Source: Alphaproteobacteria bacterium
GTDB lineage: Bacteria > Pseudomonadota > Alphaproteobacteria > UBA8366
Reading direction: 5' to 3'
DNA length: 64,000 nt
Assembly: GCA_009377445.1 (NCBI GenBank)
Contig: WHUA01000001.1
Coordinates: 1,028,725-1,092,724, forward strand
The position numbers were made by a program, and so were the translations under genes. The notes under the pieces are model-generated. The model had not been told where the DNA came from. It did no database searches and saw only the letters and a list, made by a program, of their open reading frames with translations. Of the stretch, positions 24,406 through 33,905 are shown piece after piece. The first letter of the stretch is position 1; every line of letters starts with the position of its first letter.

Positions 24406-26157
24406 TCACTCCCCCAGCGCCACGCCCTCTCGCCGCGGGTCCGCGCCGCCCATCAGCGTGTCGTCGGGCATCACCTCGATGCCGTGCAGGCCGCTGGTCA
24501 GGTGGAGCACCGAGACCTTGTGGCCCTTCGCCTCGAGCGCGCTCTTGAAGCGTACGGCGGCGGTGTCCTTTTCCAGCTCGGCCTTGGCGGTGAGGGCGGC
24601 GAAGTGGGGGAGGGAGATCGCGGCCTGGATGTCCATGTTCCAGTCGAGCACGGCGACCAGCGCCCCGGCGACGTAGCCGATAATGTGCGTGCCGCCGGGC
24701 GAGCCGACGGCGAGCCTCAGGCCGCCGTCCGGGCGGAAGACGAGCGCGGGCGCCATCGAGGAGCGCGGCCGCTTGCCGGCCTCGGCCCGGTTCGCCACGG
24801 GCCGTCCCTTCGACTCCGGCCGGAAGGCGAAGCTGGTGAGGTTGCCGTTCAGGAGGAAGCCGCGCACGAAGATGCCGGAGCCGAAGGCGCGGCCGATCGA
24901 GGTGGTGAGCGAGACGGCGTTGCCCGCCGCGTCCACCACCGAGAGATGCGTCGTCGACGGCGATTCCGGCGCGTCATCGGGCGCGTAATCCATCGACTTT
25001 TTCATCGGCGGCTCGCCCGCTTCCGGTTTCACGATGGCCGTATCGCGGCGGATCAGCCCGGCGCGCGCCGCGAGGTAGCCGGGGTCGAGCAGCCCCGCGA
25101 CCGGCACGGCCGCGAAATCCGGGTCCGCGATGTAGCGGTTACGGTCGGCATGCGCGAGCTTGGAGGCTTCGAGGAACAGATGCACCGCCTCCGGCGAGCT
25201 TGCGCCGAGACCCGCCATGTCGAACGGCTCCAGCATGCGCAGCATCATCGCCACCGTCAGCCCGCCCGTGGTCGACGGCCCTATGCCGCAGACCTCGTGG
25301 CGGCGGTAGGACACGCAGACCGGTGGGCGCGGCTTTGCCTGGTAGGCGGCGAGGTCGGACGGCGTCATGGGCGAGGGCTGCTGCGGCGCGGTGGTGACGG
25401 CGCGCGCGATGTCCGCGGCGACGGCGCCCGTATAGAAGGCGTCCGCGCCGCCCTCGGCGACCGCGCGCAGCATCGCCGCCAGCGGCTTGTTGACCAGGAT
25501 ATGGCCGGCCGGCCAGGCGTCGCCGGCCGAGTCGAGGAAATAGGCCCGCGCGGCGGGATGGCGCAGCTTCGTCCGGCTGTAGTGGACCTGCTGGTTGAGG
25601 CGGGGCGACACGGCGAAGCCCTGCTCCGCGAGCGCGATGGCGGGCTGGAACAGCGCCTTCCACGGCAGCTTGCCGTGCTTTGCGTGCGCCGCCGCGAACA
25701 GGCGCATCTGCCCCGGCACGCCCGCCGACTTGCCGCCCATGGCGACCTCGTCGCGGCCGAGCGGCCGGCCGTCGCCGCCGAGGAAGAAATCCGGGCCGAC
25801 CGCGGCGGGCGCGGTCTCGCGCCCGTCATAGGCGTCGATACGCTTCCCGGCGGCGGTCCAGTGCATCAGGTATCCGCCGCCGCCCGGGCCCGACGCCTGC
25901 GGCTCGACCAGCCCCAGCACCAGCGCGGCCACGATCGCCGCATCCACCGCCGAGCCGCCGCGGGCGAGGATGTCCCGCCCGGCATCGGCGGCATGCGGAT
26001 TGGCGGCGGCGATCATGAAGGACTTCGCCCGCACCGCCTGCTTCTCGGCGAAGCCGGTATGGATCTCCGGCTGCTCCGAGTCCTGCGCCGGCGCGGGTGC
26101 GGCGGGGAGGAGGAAGACGAGACAGAAGAGCACAGTCCGCAAGTCGACGAGACGCAT
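24406..26157 (-). CDS. ggt: Gamma-glutamyltransferase
   Basis: Periplasmic enzyme that hydrolyses or transfers the gamma-glutamyl group of glutathione; made as a proenzyme that cleaves itself. 583 aa. Signal peptide MRLVDLRTVLFCLVFLLPAA ends near Ala-Gln. The nucleophile is the Thr of SPSTTHLSVVD, which becomes the N-terminus of the small subunit; GSPGGTHIIG near the C-terminus is also conserved. The ATG at 26157 was chosen because it gives a clean signal peptide; upstream in-frame codons run into a repeat. Monocistronic. Confidence 0.92.
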   Translation of the reverse strand: MRLVDLRTVLFCLVFLLPAAPAPAQDSEQPEIHTGFAEKQAVRAKSFMIAAANPHAADAGRDILARGGSAVDAAIVAALVLGLVEPQASGPGGGGYLMHWTAAGKRIDAYDGRETAPAAVGPDFFLGGDGRPLGRDEVAMGGKSAGVPGQMRLFAAAHAKHGKLPWKALFQPAIALAEQGFAVSPRLNQQVHYSRTKLRHPAARAYFLDSAGDAWPAGHILVNKPLAAMLRAVAEGGADAFYTGAVAADIARAVTTAPQQPSPMTPSDLAAYQAKPRPPVCVSYRRHEVCGIGPSTTGGLTVAMMLRMLEPFDMAGLGASSPEAVHLFLEASKLAHADRNRYIADPDFAAVPVAGLLDPGYLAARAGLIRRDTAIVKPEAGEPPMKKSMDYAPDDAPESPSTTHLSVVDAAGNAVSLTTSIGRAFGSGIFVRGFLLNGNLTSFAFRPESKGRPVANRAEAGKRPRSSMAPALVFRPDGGLRLAVGSPGGTHIIGYVAGALVAVLDWNMDIQAAISLPHFAALTAKAELEKDTAAVRFKSALEAKGHKVSVLHLTSGLHGIEVMPDDTLMGGADPRREGVALGE

Positions 26158-26340
26158 GGCAAGCCTGCCCCGGTTCGCGTGGGAACGCGGCACTGCGTAT
26201 ACGCTCTCGGTTAAGCAACGGTAAAGCGGCAAGAGGCCAGCCCCCAATGGATGGCGCATCACCCGGTAAACGCATTTCGGGCGCTGCGCCATGTGGACCT
26301 TTCCCCATCTGCCGCTGTGTACATGGCCCAAGCACCGTGC

Positions 26341-26431
26341 CATGGATTCCACGGTCAAGCCGTGGAATGACGATTTATGTGTGAAGTGCGAATATTAGGT
26401 CGTCACTCGCCGGCTTGACCGGCGAGTCCAT
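26341..26431. repeat. REP/BIME-like repeat, family 2, copy C
   Basis: Left hairpin TTCCACGGTCAAGCCGTGGAA, AT-rich spacer, right hairpin CTCGCCGGCTTGACCGGCGAG. The right hairpin overlaps the 3' end of the ATP-pyrophosphatase gene and supplies its last codons and stop. Confidence 0.82.
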
Positions 26432-27113
26432 GCGCCGTTCCGCCGCGACGCGCCAATTTCAGATCCGCGACGACGAAGCCGTCGCGCTCGACGATCTCGC
26501 CGGGCGTGACCGGGATCGGCTTCGCGAACATCGGGCCGGACCAGGCGAAGCTGTGGAACTCGCCCTTCTCGCCGCAGGGGTCGACGCTCTCCGGCAGGTC
26601 GTCGAGAAACGAGCTATCGAAAGTGCGGCCGGCGAATGTCGCGTCGAGCTGCTTCGGATCGACGCAGGTGATGTGCGCGCGAAGCCCGGCCCCGACCATT
26701 TCGCGGGCGAGTGCCTTCGTCTCCAGGCCCCAGATCGGGAAGACCGGTTTTATGCCGGTCGGCGCAAGCTTCTCCTCGCGGTAGCGGCGCACGTCTTCGA
26801 GGAACAGGTCGCCGAAGGCGACGGCGGCGACCTTCTCGCGCTTCGCACGCGCCATCGCGTCCGCCATCGCCGCCTCATAGGCCTCGTTGGGGCAGGGGGA
26901 GGGGATGTGCACCTTGATCAGCGGTAGGCCCGCCGCTTCGGCTTGGCGCTCGAGCAGCGTTTCGCGCACCGCATGCATGGCGACGCGGGATGCCGCGGCG
27001 TTAATGGTCGTGAGCAGGCCGGCGACCTCGTACTCGGCCTGCCGGCGCAGCGCGTGCAGCGCCCAGGCGCTGTCCTTGCCGCTGCTCCAGGAAAGCCAGA
27101 GCCGCCGCCTCAC
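26403..27113 (-). CDS. PP-loop ATP-pyrophosphatase, diphthine-ammonia-ligase-like
   Basis: 236-aa adenine nucleotide alpha-hydrolase. The PP-loop SWSSGKDSAWALHAL lies at residues 8-22. Later conserved blocks are AFGDLFLEDVR, LAPTGIKPVFPIWG and GEKGEFHSFAW, as in the Dph6/MJ0570 group. Bacteria lack diphthamide, so the real substrate is unknown. The last residues, AHGLAGQAGE, come from a repeat hairpin rather than ancestral gene sequence. It is downstream of sufA by 27 bp on the same strand, so it may be read with the suf operon. Confidence 0.83.
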   Translation of the reverse strand: MRRRLWLSWSSGKDSAWALHALRRQAEYEVAGLLTTINAAASRVAMHAVRETLLERQAEAAGLPLIKVHIPSPCPNEAYEAAMADAMARAKREKVAAVAFGDLFLEDVRRYREEKLAPTGIKPVFPIWGLETKALAREMVGAGLRAHITCVDPKQLDATFAGRTFDSSFLDDLPESVDPCGEKGEFHSFAWSGPMFAKPIPVTPGEIVERDGFVVADLKLARRGGTAHGLAGQAGE

Positions 27114-27140
27114 GTCACTCGGGCCTGCGGGATCGCCGCG

Positions 27141-27476
27141 TCAGACGTGGAAGGACTCGCCACAGCCGCAGCGTCCCTTCTCGTTCGGATTGCTGAAGGT
27201 GAAGCCGGACTGCAGCTTGTCTTCCTTGTAGTCCATCTCCGAGCCGATCAGGAACATCGTGGCCGCCGGATCGATGAGCAGGGTCACGCCCTTGTCCTCG
27301 ATCACTTCCTCGAACTTCTTCTTCTCCTCGGCGTATTCCACGTAATAGCTCATGCCGGAACAGCCCTGCGCCTTCACGCCGACGCGGAGCCCGACGATCG
27401 GCTTGGTGGCCTTGGACATGAGCTGCTTCACGCGCTCGGCCGCGGCATCCGTCAGTGTCATCAAGGGTGCTGGCAT
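27141..27476 (-). CDS. sufA: Iron-sulfur carrier protein SufA (A-type)
   Basis: Carries Fe-S clusters from the SufBCD scaffold to target proteins. 111 aa with the three A-type ligands Cys39 (GCSGMSY) and Cys103/Cys105 (CGCGESFHV). Last core gene of the suf operon, 38 bp after sufT. ErpA-like specificity cannot be excluded, but operon position supports SufA. Confidence 0.92.
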   Translation of the reverse strand: MPAPLMTLTDAAAERVKQLMSKATKPIVGLRVGVKAQGCSGMSYYVEYAEEKKKFEEVIEDKGVTLLIDPAATMFLIGSEMDYKEDKLQSGFTFSNPNEKGRCGCGESFHV

Positions 27477-27514
27477 GATTGCGTCTCTATCTCCGGCTTC
27501 GGTTCGCTACTATC

Positions 27515-27910
27515 TTACCATAAATCCAAGGCGAATTTCGCCTCGTCCGACATCTTGTCCTTGCCCCAGGGCGGCTCCCAGACGAGCTCGACCGTGACCT
27601 CGCCCGTGCCCTCGACCCCGGCGACCGCCCGGGCCACCTCGCCCGGAAGGGTTCCCGCCACCGGGCAGGTCGGCGCGGTGAGCGTCATCCGCACATGGAC
27701 CCCGCCGTCCGCACCGATGTCTAAATCATATATAAGTCCCAAATCGTAAATATTAACGGCTATTTCCGGGTCGTGGACGGTCTTGAGCGCCTCGATCACG
27801 GCCTCGCGCTCCGCCGGCGCAGCGCCCGCGGGCAGCGGCTTTCCGGCCCGGGCGACCGTGTCGGCGCCGCCGGGGATGAAATCCCTGAGCGTCAGGCCGT
27901 CGTCCGTCAC
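27515..27910 (-). CDS. sufT: SUF system protein SufT (DUF59/MIP18 family)
   Basis: 131 aa. DUF59 domain with the HDPEIAVNIYDLGLIYD motif and the cluster-related TLTAPTCPVAG motif. Helps Fe-S maturation or transfer in SUF systems. GTG start overlapping the sufU stop as GTGA. The C-terminal WEPPWGKDKMSDEAK is typical. Longer in-frame starts inside sufU are not needed. Confidence 0.9.
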   Translation of the reverse strand: MTDDGLTLRDFIPGGADTVARAGKPLPAGAAPAEREAVIEALKTVHDPEIAVNIYDLGLIYDLDIGADGGVHVRMTLTAPTCPVAGTLPGEVARAVAGVEGTGEVTVELVWEPPWGKDKMSDEAKFALDLW

Positions 27911-28380
27911 CCGCCCGCCTCCGTGCTTACTTCCTTCACGCCTTCGATCGCGGCCGAAAGCGTGTGCCAGGGCAGCGTCGCGCATTTCACCCGCACCGGG
28001 AACTGGCGCACGCCCGACAGCACCTGCAGCTTCTCGATATCCTCGTCGCCGTCCGCTTCCGGCGATTCGCCGTGGTCGTGGGTGCACATGCGGTGGAAGC
28101 TCTCGAACAGCTTCTTCGCCTCGTCTACCGTCCTGCCCTTGACGATCTCGGTCATCATCGAAGCCGACGCCATCGAAATCGCGCAGCCCTTGCCGACGAA
28201 GGCCACGTCCGTGATCCGTCCGTCCTTCGCGATGTCGAGATAGATGACGAGCTGATCGCCGCACAGCGGATTGCGCCCGGCGGCCTCGTTCGTCGGATGT
28301 TCCGGTCGGCGGAAGTTCCGCGGCTTCTTGCCGTGGTCGAGGATGACTTCCTGATAGAGCTCTCGCAGTTCGTCGAGCAT
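27907..28380 (-). CDS. sufU: SufU, zinc-dependent sulfur transfer/scaffold protein
   Basis: 157 aa, IscU-like fold. Conserved ligands are Cys40 with Asp42 (PLCGDQ), Cys66 (GKGCAIS) and Cys133 (VKCATLPWHT). It carries the SufU-type insertion between the second and third Cys (near CTHDHGESPE), which separates it from IscU. Takes persulfide sulfur from SufS. Its ATG overlaps the sufS stop by one base. Confidence 0.93.
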   Translation of the reverse strand: MLDELRELYQEVILDHGKKPRNFRRPEHPTNEAAGRNPLCGDQLVIYLDIAKDGRITDVAFVGKGCAISMASASMMTEIVKGRTVDEAKKLFESFHRMCTHDHGESPEADGDEDIEKLQVLSGVRQFPVRVKCATLPWHTLSAAIEGVKEVSTEAGG

Positions 28381-29636
28381 CAGCCGAAAATCTCCTGCAC
28401 CGTTTCGAGCGCCTTGACGAGCGCGTCCGCGTCCTCGCGCGTATTGTACACGCCGAATGACGCGCGCGCCGTCGCGGCCACGCCGAGGCGCTCCATCAGC
28501 GGCTCGGCGCAGTGGTGACCGGCGCGGATGGCGACCCCGGCGCGGTCGATGATCGTGCTCACGTCGTGCGCGTGGATGTCGCCGAGCGTGAAGGAGATCA
28601 CCGCCGCCTTGTTGGGCGCGGTGCCGTAGATCTTCAGCCCGTCGATAGAGGCGAGGCGCTGCGTCGCGTAATTGAGCAGGTCGTGCTCGTGCGCCGCGAT
28701 CTTCTCCCGGCCGAGGCCGGTCATGTAATCGACCGCCGCGCCGAGGCCGATCGCCTGCACGATGGCCGGCGTCCCCGCCTCGAACTTGGCGGGCAGCGGC
28801 GCCCAGGTCGTCTTCTCGAAGCTGACCGAGCCGATCATGTCGCCGCCGCTCATGAAGGGCGGCATGGCGTCGAGGATCGCTTCCTTGCCGTAGAGCACGC
28901 CGATCCCGGTCGGGCCGTAGAGCTTGTGCCCGGTGACCGCATAGAAGTCGCAGCCGATGTCCTGCACGTCGACGGGCAGGTGCACCGCCGCCTGCGCGCC
29001 GTCGAGCAGCACCTTCGCGCCTGCGTCGTGCGCGAGGCGGACGATCTCCTTCACCGGCGTGATCGTGCCGAGCACGTTGGAGACATGCGTGATCGCGACC
29101 AGCTTCGTGCGGTCGGTCAGCAGGGCCTTGAAGGCGTCAAGCAGGAATTCGCCGTCGTCGCTCACCGGGGCGATCTTGAGCGTGAGGCCCATCTCGTCGC
29201 GCAGCATCTGCCAGGGCACGATGTTGGAGTGATGCTCCATCGCGGAGATGACGATCTCGTCGCCCGCCTTCAGATTTTTCCGGCCCCAGGCGTAGGCGAC
29301 CAGGTTGATCGATTCCGTGGCATTGCGCGTGAAGATGATTTCCTTGCGGTCGCGCGCGTTGAGGAAATCGCGCAGCTTGTCGCGCGCGCCTTCGTAGAGC
29401 GCAGTGGACCGTTCGCTGAGATAGTAGGCCCCCCGGTGCACGTTCGCGTACTCGCTCTCGTACACCCTGCGCATCGTGTCGAGCACGACGCGCGGCTTCT
29501 GCGCCGATGCGCCGCTGTCGAGGAAGACCAGCGGCCGGCCATGCACCTCGAGCGACATCGCCGGGAAATCGGCCCGCACGCGCTGGATGTCGAGTGGCGC
29601 TGCATCCGTTCGGCTCTTGATCGCCCGTTCGCTCAT
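28380..29636 (-). CDS. sufS: Cysteine desulfurase SufS
   Basis: PLP enzyme that frees sulfur from cysteine for cluster assembly. 418 aa. PLP Lys in TGHKLYGPTG; catalytic Cys376 in RAGHHCAEPLM; NVHRGAYYLSERST near the N-terminus is typical of group II desulfurases. ATG at 29636 overlaps the sufD stop as ATGA. Works with the adjacent SufU. Confidence 0.95.
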   Translation of the reverse strand: MSERAIKSRTDAAPLDIQRVRADFPAMSLEVHGRPLVFLDSGASAQKPRVVLDTMRRVYESEYANVHRGAYYLSERSTALYEGARDKLRDFLNARDRKEIIFTRNATESINLVAYAWGRKNLKAGDEIVISAMEHHSNIVPWQMLRDEMGLTLKIAPVSDDGEFLLDAFKALLTDRTKLVAITHVSNVLGTITPVKEIVRLAHDAGAKVLLDGAQAAVHLPVDVQDIGCDFYAVTGHKLYGPTGIGVLYGKEAILDAMPPFMSGGDMIGSVSFEKTTWAPLPAKFEAGTPAIVQAIGLGAAVDYMTGLGREKIAAHEHDLLNYATQRLASIDGLKIYGTAPNKAAVISFTLGDIHAHDVSTIIDRAGVAIRAGHHCAEPLMERLGVAATARASFGVYNTREDADALVKALETVQEIFG

Positions 29637-30985
29637 GCTTCGCTGTCCCCGTCGCGTTGGTTCTTCGACCGGCCTTCGGCGAGCCAGCCTTCCACCACCT
29701 GGCGGAACGCGGTGCGCGACGCCTCGTGCGCGATCTGTTCGATCGCCTCGCCGACGAAGGCGTCGACCAGCAGGCCGCGCGCCGTATCCTCGTCGATGCC
29801 GCGGCTCTGCAGATAGAACAGCGCATCGTCGTCCAGTTCGCCCGCGGTCGCGCCGTGGCTGCACTTCACATCGTCGGCATAGATCTCCAGCTCGGGCTTG
29901 CTGTCGATCTCGGCGCCGCGCGACAGCAGCAGCGCCTTGTTGAGCTGGTGGCCGTCGGTCTTCTGCGCGTCGCGCCGCACCAGGATCTTGCCCTGGAAGA
30001 CGCCGCGCGCGGTTCCGTCCAGCACGCCCTTGTAGAGCTCGCGCGAGACGCTTTCCGGCGCCGCGTGATCGATGAAGGTCGTGTTGTCGACATGCTGCTC
30101 GCCGCGCAGCAGGTAGGCCCCGGCGAGGCGGCATTCGACGCGCCGGCCGCCGATATGGGCATGAATCTCGTTGCGCGCGAGCCGGCCGCCGACCTGCAGC
30201 ACGAAGCTCTCATAGTGCGCGCGTTCCGCCAGTTCGGCCTTGGCGGTGGCCAGGTGGAAAGCGGAGGGGTGTTCGTTCTGCAGCTTGTAATGGCGCAGCA
30301 TCGCGCCGCGCTCGACCGCGATCTCGGCGACGCCGTTGCTGAAGTAGATGCCGTCGCCGGTTCCGATATGGCTTTCGAGGATGCAGCCGCCGGCGTCTTC
30401 CTCGACGATGACCAGCAGCCGCGGCTGGAACATGACGGGCTCGCCGGCCGCGGCGCCGATCGACACGATGTGGACCGGCATCTCCGCCGTCTTGCCCTTG
30501 CGGAAGCGGATCACCAGGCCATCGGTAGCGAGCGCGGTGTTCAGCGCGACGAGCGGCATGCCTGCCGGCGGCGCGATGCGCCCGAAGCGGCTTTCGAGCA
30601 GCGACGGCTCCCGCGCCAATGCGTCGGCGAAACGCATGACTTCGACGCCGTCGCCGGCTTCGGGCAGCGACGACAGCTCGGGCCGGAAGCGTCCGTTCAC
30701 CAGCACTGCCTGATGCGCCGCGATGGAAAGCGCATTGCCGACCGGCACGGTGTCGACCTTCGCCGCCGGCGCCGCGTCCGCGGCGAAGCCGGTGCGGCGG
30801 AGGCGGTTGAGGTTGGTGTATTTCCACGCCTCGACCTTGGGTCCCGGCAGGCCGGTCTCGCGGTAGACCGCACGCGCCTCGGCGCGCAGCCGGTCGAGCC
30901 AGGGCCGGCCACCGCCCGGCAGGCTTTCTGCGGCCGCGTCGAGGCGGTCGGCGAAAGGTTGCGTCGCGTTCGTCTTGGCGGTCAT
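29633..30985 (-). CDS. sufD: Fe-S cluster assembly protein SufD
   Basis: Beta-helix partner of SufB in the SufBC2D scaffold. 450 aa from the ATG at 30985, which lies 7 bp after the sufC stop; an in-frame ATG at 31024 would start inside sufC. Conserved C-terminal blocks are GVFQGKILVRRDAQKTDGHQ, LLSRGAEIDSKPELEIYADD and VKCSHGATAGELD (with the functional His). Overlaps sufS by 4 bp. Confidence 0.94.
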   Translation of the reverse strand: MTAKTNATQPFADRLDAAAESLPGGGRPWLDRLRAEARAVYRETGLPGPKVEAWKYTNLNRLRRTGFAADAAPAAKVDTVPVGNALSIAAHQAVLVNGRFRPELSSLPEAGDGVEVMRFADALAREPSLLESRFGRIAPPAGMPLVALNTALATDGLVIRFRKGKTAEMPVHIVSIGAAAGEPVMFQPRLLVIVEEDAGGCILESHIGTGDGIYFSNGVAEIAVERGAMLRHYKLQNEHPSAFHLATAKAELAERAHYESFVLQVGGRLARNEIHAHIGGRRVECRLAGAYLLRGEQHVDNTTFIDHAAPESVSRELYKGVLDGTARGVFQGKILVRRDAQKTDGHQLNKALLLSRGAEIDSKPELEIYADDVKCSHGATAGELDDDALFYLQSRGIDEDTARGLLVDAFVGEAIEQIAHEASRTAFRQVVEGWLAEGRSKNQRDGDSEA

Positions 30986-30992
30986 GGCGCGC

Positions 30993-31754
30993 TCAGGCTG
31001 CCGCCGCGTCGGCGTACTGGGCATAGCCCTTCGCCTCCAGCTCGTGCGCCAGCTCCTTGCCGCCCGACGCGACGATCCGTCCCGCGACCAGCACGTGGAC
31101 GTGGTCGGGCACGATGTAGTCGAGCAGCCGCTGATAGTGCGTGATGATGAGCATGCTGCGCTCGGGGCTGCGCATCGCGTTGACGCCGTCGGCGACGACT
31201 TTCAGCGCGTCGATGTCGAGGCCCGAATCCGTCTCGTCGAGCACGGCGAGCTTCGGTTCCAGCACCGCCATCTGCAGCACCTCGTTGCGCTTCTTCTCGC
31301 CGCCGGAGAAGCCGACGTTGAGCGGGCGGCGCAGCATCTCGTCGCTGATGTCGAGCGCCTTGGCCTTGGCGCGGACGTGCTTGAGGAATTGCATGGCGTC
31401 GAGCTCGCCCTCGCCGCGATACTTGCGCAGCGCGTTGAGCGCCGTCTTGAGGAAGGTCGTGCCGGCGACGCCGGGAATCTCCACCGGGTACTGGAAGGCG
31501 AGGAAAATCCCCATGCAGGCGCGCTCGTGCGGCTCCAGCGCCAGCAGGTCCTGCCCCATGAAGGTTATCGTGCCGTCGGTTATGTCATAGCCCTCACGTC
31601 CCGCGAGCACGTAGGACAGCGTGCTCTTGCCGGTGCCGTTCGGTCCCATGACCGCGTGCACTTCGCCGGGGTTGATGGTCAGGTCGACCCCTTTCAGGAT
31701 CTCCCGCTCTCCGACCGAGACGTGCAGGTTCTTGATGTCGAGCAGTGCCGTCAT
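30993..31754 (-). CDS. sufC: Fe-S cluster assembly ATPase SufC
   Basis: ABC-type ATPase that drives SufB-SufD rearrangement. 253 aa. Walker A is GPNGTGKST, the signature is FSGGEKKRNE, and Walker B/D-loop is LAVLDETDSGLDIDAL. No membrane domain, as expected. Located between sufB (31 bp upstream) and sufD (7 bp downstream). Confidence 0.96.
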   Translation of the reverse strand: MTALLDIKNLHVSVGEREILKGVDLTINPGEVHAVMGPNGTGKSTLSYVLAGREGYDITDGTITFMGQDLLALEPHERACMGIFLAFQYPVEIPGVAGTTFLKTALNALRKYRGEGELDAMQFLKHVRAKAKALDISDEMLRRPLNVGFSGGEKKRNEVLQMAVLEPKLAVLDETDSGLDIDALKVVADGVNAMRSPERSMLIITHYQRLLDYIVPDHVHVLVAGRIVASGGKELAHELEAKGYAQYADAAAA

Positions 31755-31785
31755 TTCGTTCCGATTTCCAGTTTGCTGTTGTGCG

Positions 31786-33240
31786 TCAGCCGACGCTGCC
31801 TTCGAGACTGATGCCGACCAGCTTCTGCGCCTCGACCGCGAACTCCATGGGAAGCTGCTGCAGCACCTCGCGGCAGAAGCCGTTGACGATGAGCGCCACC
31901 GCCTCCTCGTCGGAGAGCCCGCGCTGGCGGCAGTAGAAGAGCTGGTCTTCGCCGATCTTCGACGTCGTCGCCTCGTGCTCGACCCGCGCGCTGGGATTGC
32001 GCGACTCGATATAGGGCACCGTGTGCGCGCCGCAATCGCCGCCGATCAGCAGGCTGTCGCACTGCGTGTAGTTGCGCGCGCCCTCCGCCTTCGGAAGGAT
32101 CTTCACCTGGCCGCGATAAGTGCTGTCGGACCGTCCCGCGGCGATGCCCTTGGCGATGATCGTGGAGCGCGTGTTCTTGCCGAGATGGATCATCTTCGTG
32201 CCGGTGTCGGCCTGCTGGCGGTTGTTGGTGATCGCGACCGAATAGAACTCGCCGACCGAGTTGTCGCCTTCCAGGATGCAGCTCGGGTATTTCCAGGTGA
32301 TCGCCGAGCCTGTCTCGACCTGGGTCCAGGAAATCTTCGAGTTGCGGCCGCGGCAGGCGCCTCGCTTGGTGACGAAGTTGTAGATGCCGCCTTTGCCTTC
32401 CTCGTCGCCGGGATACCAGTTCTGCACGGTCGAGTATTTGATCTCGGCGTCGTCGAGCGCGATCAGCTCGACCACGGCGGCGTGAAGCTGGTTCTCGTCG
32501 CGCATCGGCGCGGTGCAGCCTTCGAGGTAGCTGACGTAGGAACCTTCGTCCGCGATGATCAGCGTGCGCTCGAACTGCCCCGTATTCTCCGCATTGATGC
32601 GGAAATAGGTGCTGAGCTCCATCGGGCAGCGCACGCCCTTCGGGATGTAGACGAAGGACCCGTCGGTGTAGACCGCGGAATTCAGGCAGGCGTGCTTGTT
32701 GTCGCCGTAAGGCACGACCGAGCCGAGATACTTCCGCACCAGCTCGGGATGCTCGCGGACCGCTTCGGAGATCGAGCAGAAGATGATGCCCTTCTCCTCC
32801 AGCTTGCCCTTGTAGGTGGTCGCGACCGAGACGCTGTCGAACACCGCGTCGACCGCGACACCCGCCAGGATTTCCTGCTCCTGCAGGGGGATGCCGAGCT
32901 TGGCGTAGGTCTCCAGCAGCTTGGGATCGATATCGGCGAGCGACTTCGGCGCGTCGTCCTTCGACTTCGGCGCGGCGTAGTAGAAGGAGTCCTGATAGTC
33001 GATCGGCGGGAAGGACACTTTCGCCCACTTGGGCTCCGGCATTTCCAGCCAATGGCCATACGCCTTCAGCCGCCATTCGAGCAGCCATTCCGGCTCGTCC
33101 TTCTTGGCCGAGATGAACCGGACGATGTCCTCGCTCAGTCCCTTGGGCGCGAAATCGAGGTCGATGTCGGTGACGAAGCCGAACTTGTACTTGCCGCCGA
33201 TCGACTTGACCTGCTCGATTGTTTTCGCCGTCGCTGCCAT
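31786..33240 (-). CDS. sufB: Fe-S cluster assembly protein SufB
   Basis: Main scaffold subunit on which the nascent cluster forms. 484 aa. Characteristic blocks are [53 protein letters not shown] and the C-terminal [17 protein letters not shown] with catalytically important Cys. The ATG at 33240 has GAGGTAATCGGA upstream. First structural gene of the operon, 5 bp after the regulator gene. Confidence 0.96.
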   Translation of the reverse strand: MAATAKTIEQVKSIGGKYKFGFVTDIDLDFAPKGLSEDIVRFISAKKDEPEWLLEWRLKAYGHWLEMPEPKWAKVSFPPIDYQDSFYYAAPKSKDDAPKSLADIDPKLLETYAKLGIPLQEQEILAGVAVDAVFDSVSVATTYKGKLEEKGIIFCSISEAVREHPELVRKYLGSVVPYGDNKHACLNSAVYTDGSFVYIPKGVRCPMELSTYFRINAENTGQFERTLIIADEGSYVSYLEGCTAPMRDENQLHAAVVELIALDDAEIKYSTVQNWYPGDEEGKGGIYNFVTKRGACRGRNSKISWTQVETGSAITWKYPSCILEGDNSVGEFYSVAITNNRQQADTGTKMIHLGKNTRSTIIAKGIAAGRSDSTYRGQVKILPKAEGARNYTQCDSLLIGGDCGAHTVPYIESRNPSARVEHEATTSKIGEDQLFYCRQRGLSDEEAVALIVNGFCREVLQQLPMEFAVEAQKLVGISLEGSVG

Positions 33241-33245
33241 TCCGA

Positions 33246-33704
33246 TTACCTCACCCTCGCCGTGGTTTTCTTGTTGCGCCCTTCGAGCGGGCCGAGAAAG
33301 TCGCGAGGCGGGCAAAGCTCTGCCAGCGTCACTTCCGTCAAGGCCCGGCGAATTGCCGTGTTCACCTTGTCCCAGCCGCCGCGCATCGGGCAGAGCGACT
33401 GCACGTTGCACATGTCCTCGGCGCCCTCGACACAGGCGGTCAGCGCGACCGGGCCGTCGAGCGCCTCGATGATCTCCATCGCGTTGATGTCTTCCAGGTC
33501 GCGCGCCATGCTGTAGCCGCCGTGAACGCCGCGGTGGGACTCCACGAGCCCGCATTTCGCTAGCTGTTTCAATAATTTGCTGACGGTGGGGACGGGCAGG
33601 CCGGTGGCCTGCGCCAGCTCGGGCGCCGTCGCGGAGCCGGGATGCTGGTTGATCTGCGACATCACCACCACGGCGTAGTCCGTCATGCGGCTCAATCTGA
33701 TCAA
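33246..33704 (-). CDS. Rrf2-family regulator of the suf operon (IscR/SufR type)
   Basis: 152 aa. N-terminal winged helix ([43 protein letters not shown]) and three Cys, Cys91, Cys99 and Cys105, in the usual C-x7-C-x5-C cluster-binding arrangement. It should sense Fe-S status and repress suf when clusters are plentiful. The start is TTG at 33704, preceded by GGGAGGAG with 7-nt spacing. First gene of the operon; the repeats at 33738-33787 are the obvious place for it to bind. Confidence 0.92.
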   Translation of the reverse strand: MIRLSRMTDYAVVVMSQINQHPGSATAPELAQATGLPVPTVSKLLKQLAKCGLVESHRGVHGGYSMARDLEDINAMEIIEALDGPVALTACVEGAEDMCNVQSLCPMRGGWDKVNTAIRRALTEVTLAELCPPRDFLGPLEGRNKKTTARVR

Positions 33705-33737
33705 TGGAGTGCTCCTCCCGTCGAAGCGCGCCGGCTG

Positions 33738-33787
33738 TTAAATTAGGACCAATTAGGTACGGTATTAAATTGGACCGTATTGGTACG
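33738..33787 (-). promoter_or_regulatory. Tandem direct repeat in the suf operon control region
   Basis: Two imperfect copies with a 27-bp period: TTAAATTaGGACC followed by TTaGGTACG (33738-33762), and TTAAATTGGACC followed by TTgGTACG (33765-33787). The block is very AT-rich, lies 34 bp upstream of the regulator start on the minus strand, and is the only conspicuous signal between the suf operon and the divergent GST gene. Likely Rrf2-regulator sites around the -10/-35 region. Confidence 0.55.
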
Positions 33788-33905
33788 TTTTTCAAGCCTA
33801 CGGCGCAACTGATTAATTGTCGCGCCGGGCAAGCGGCGGAACTATGCTATTCTCAGGGAAGGCCCGCCTGCGCGGGCGCCTGTCCGATCAACCGGAAGGA
33901 ATGTC

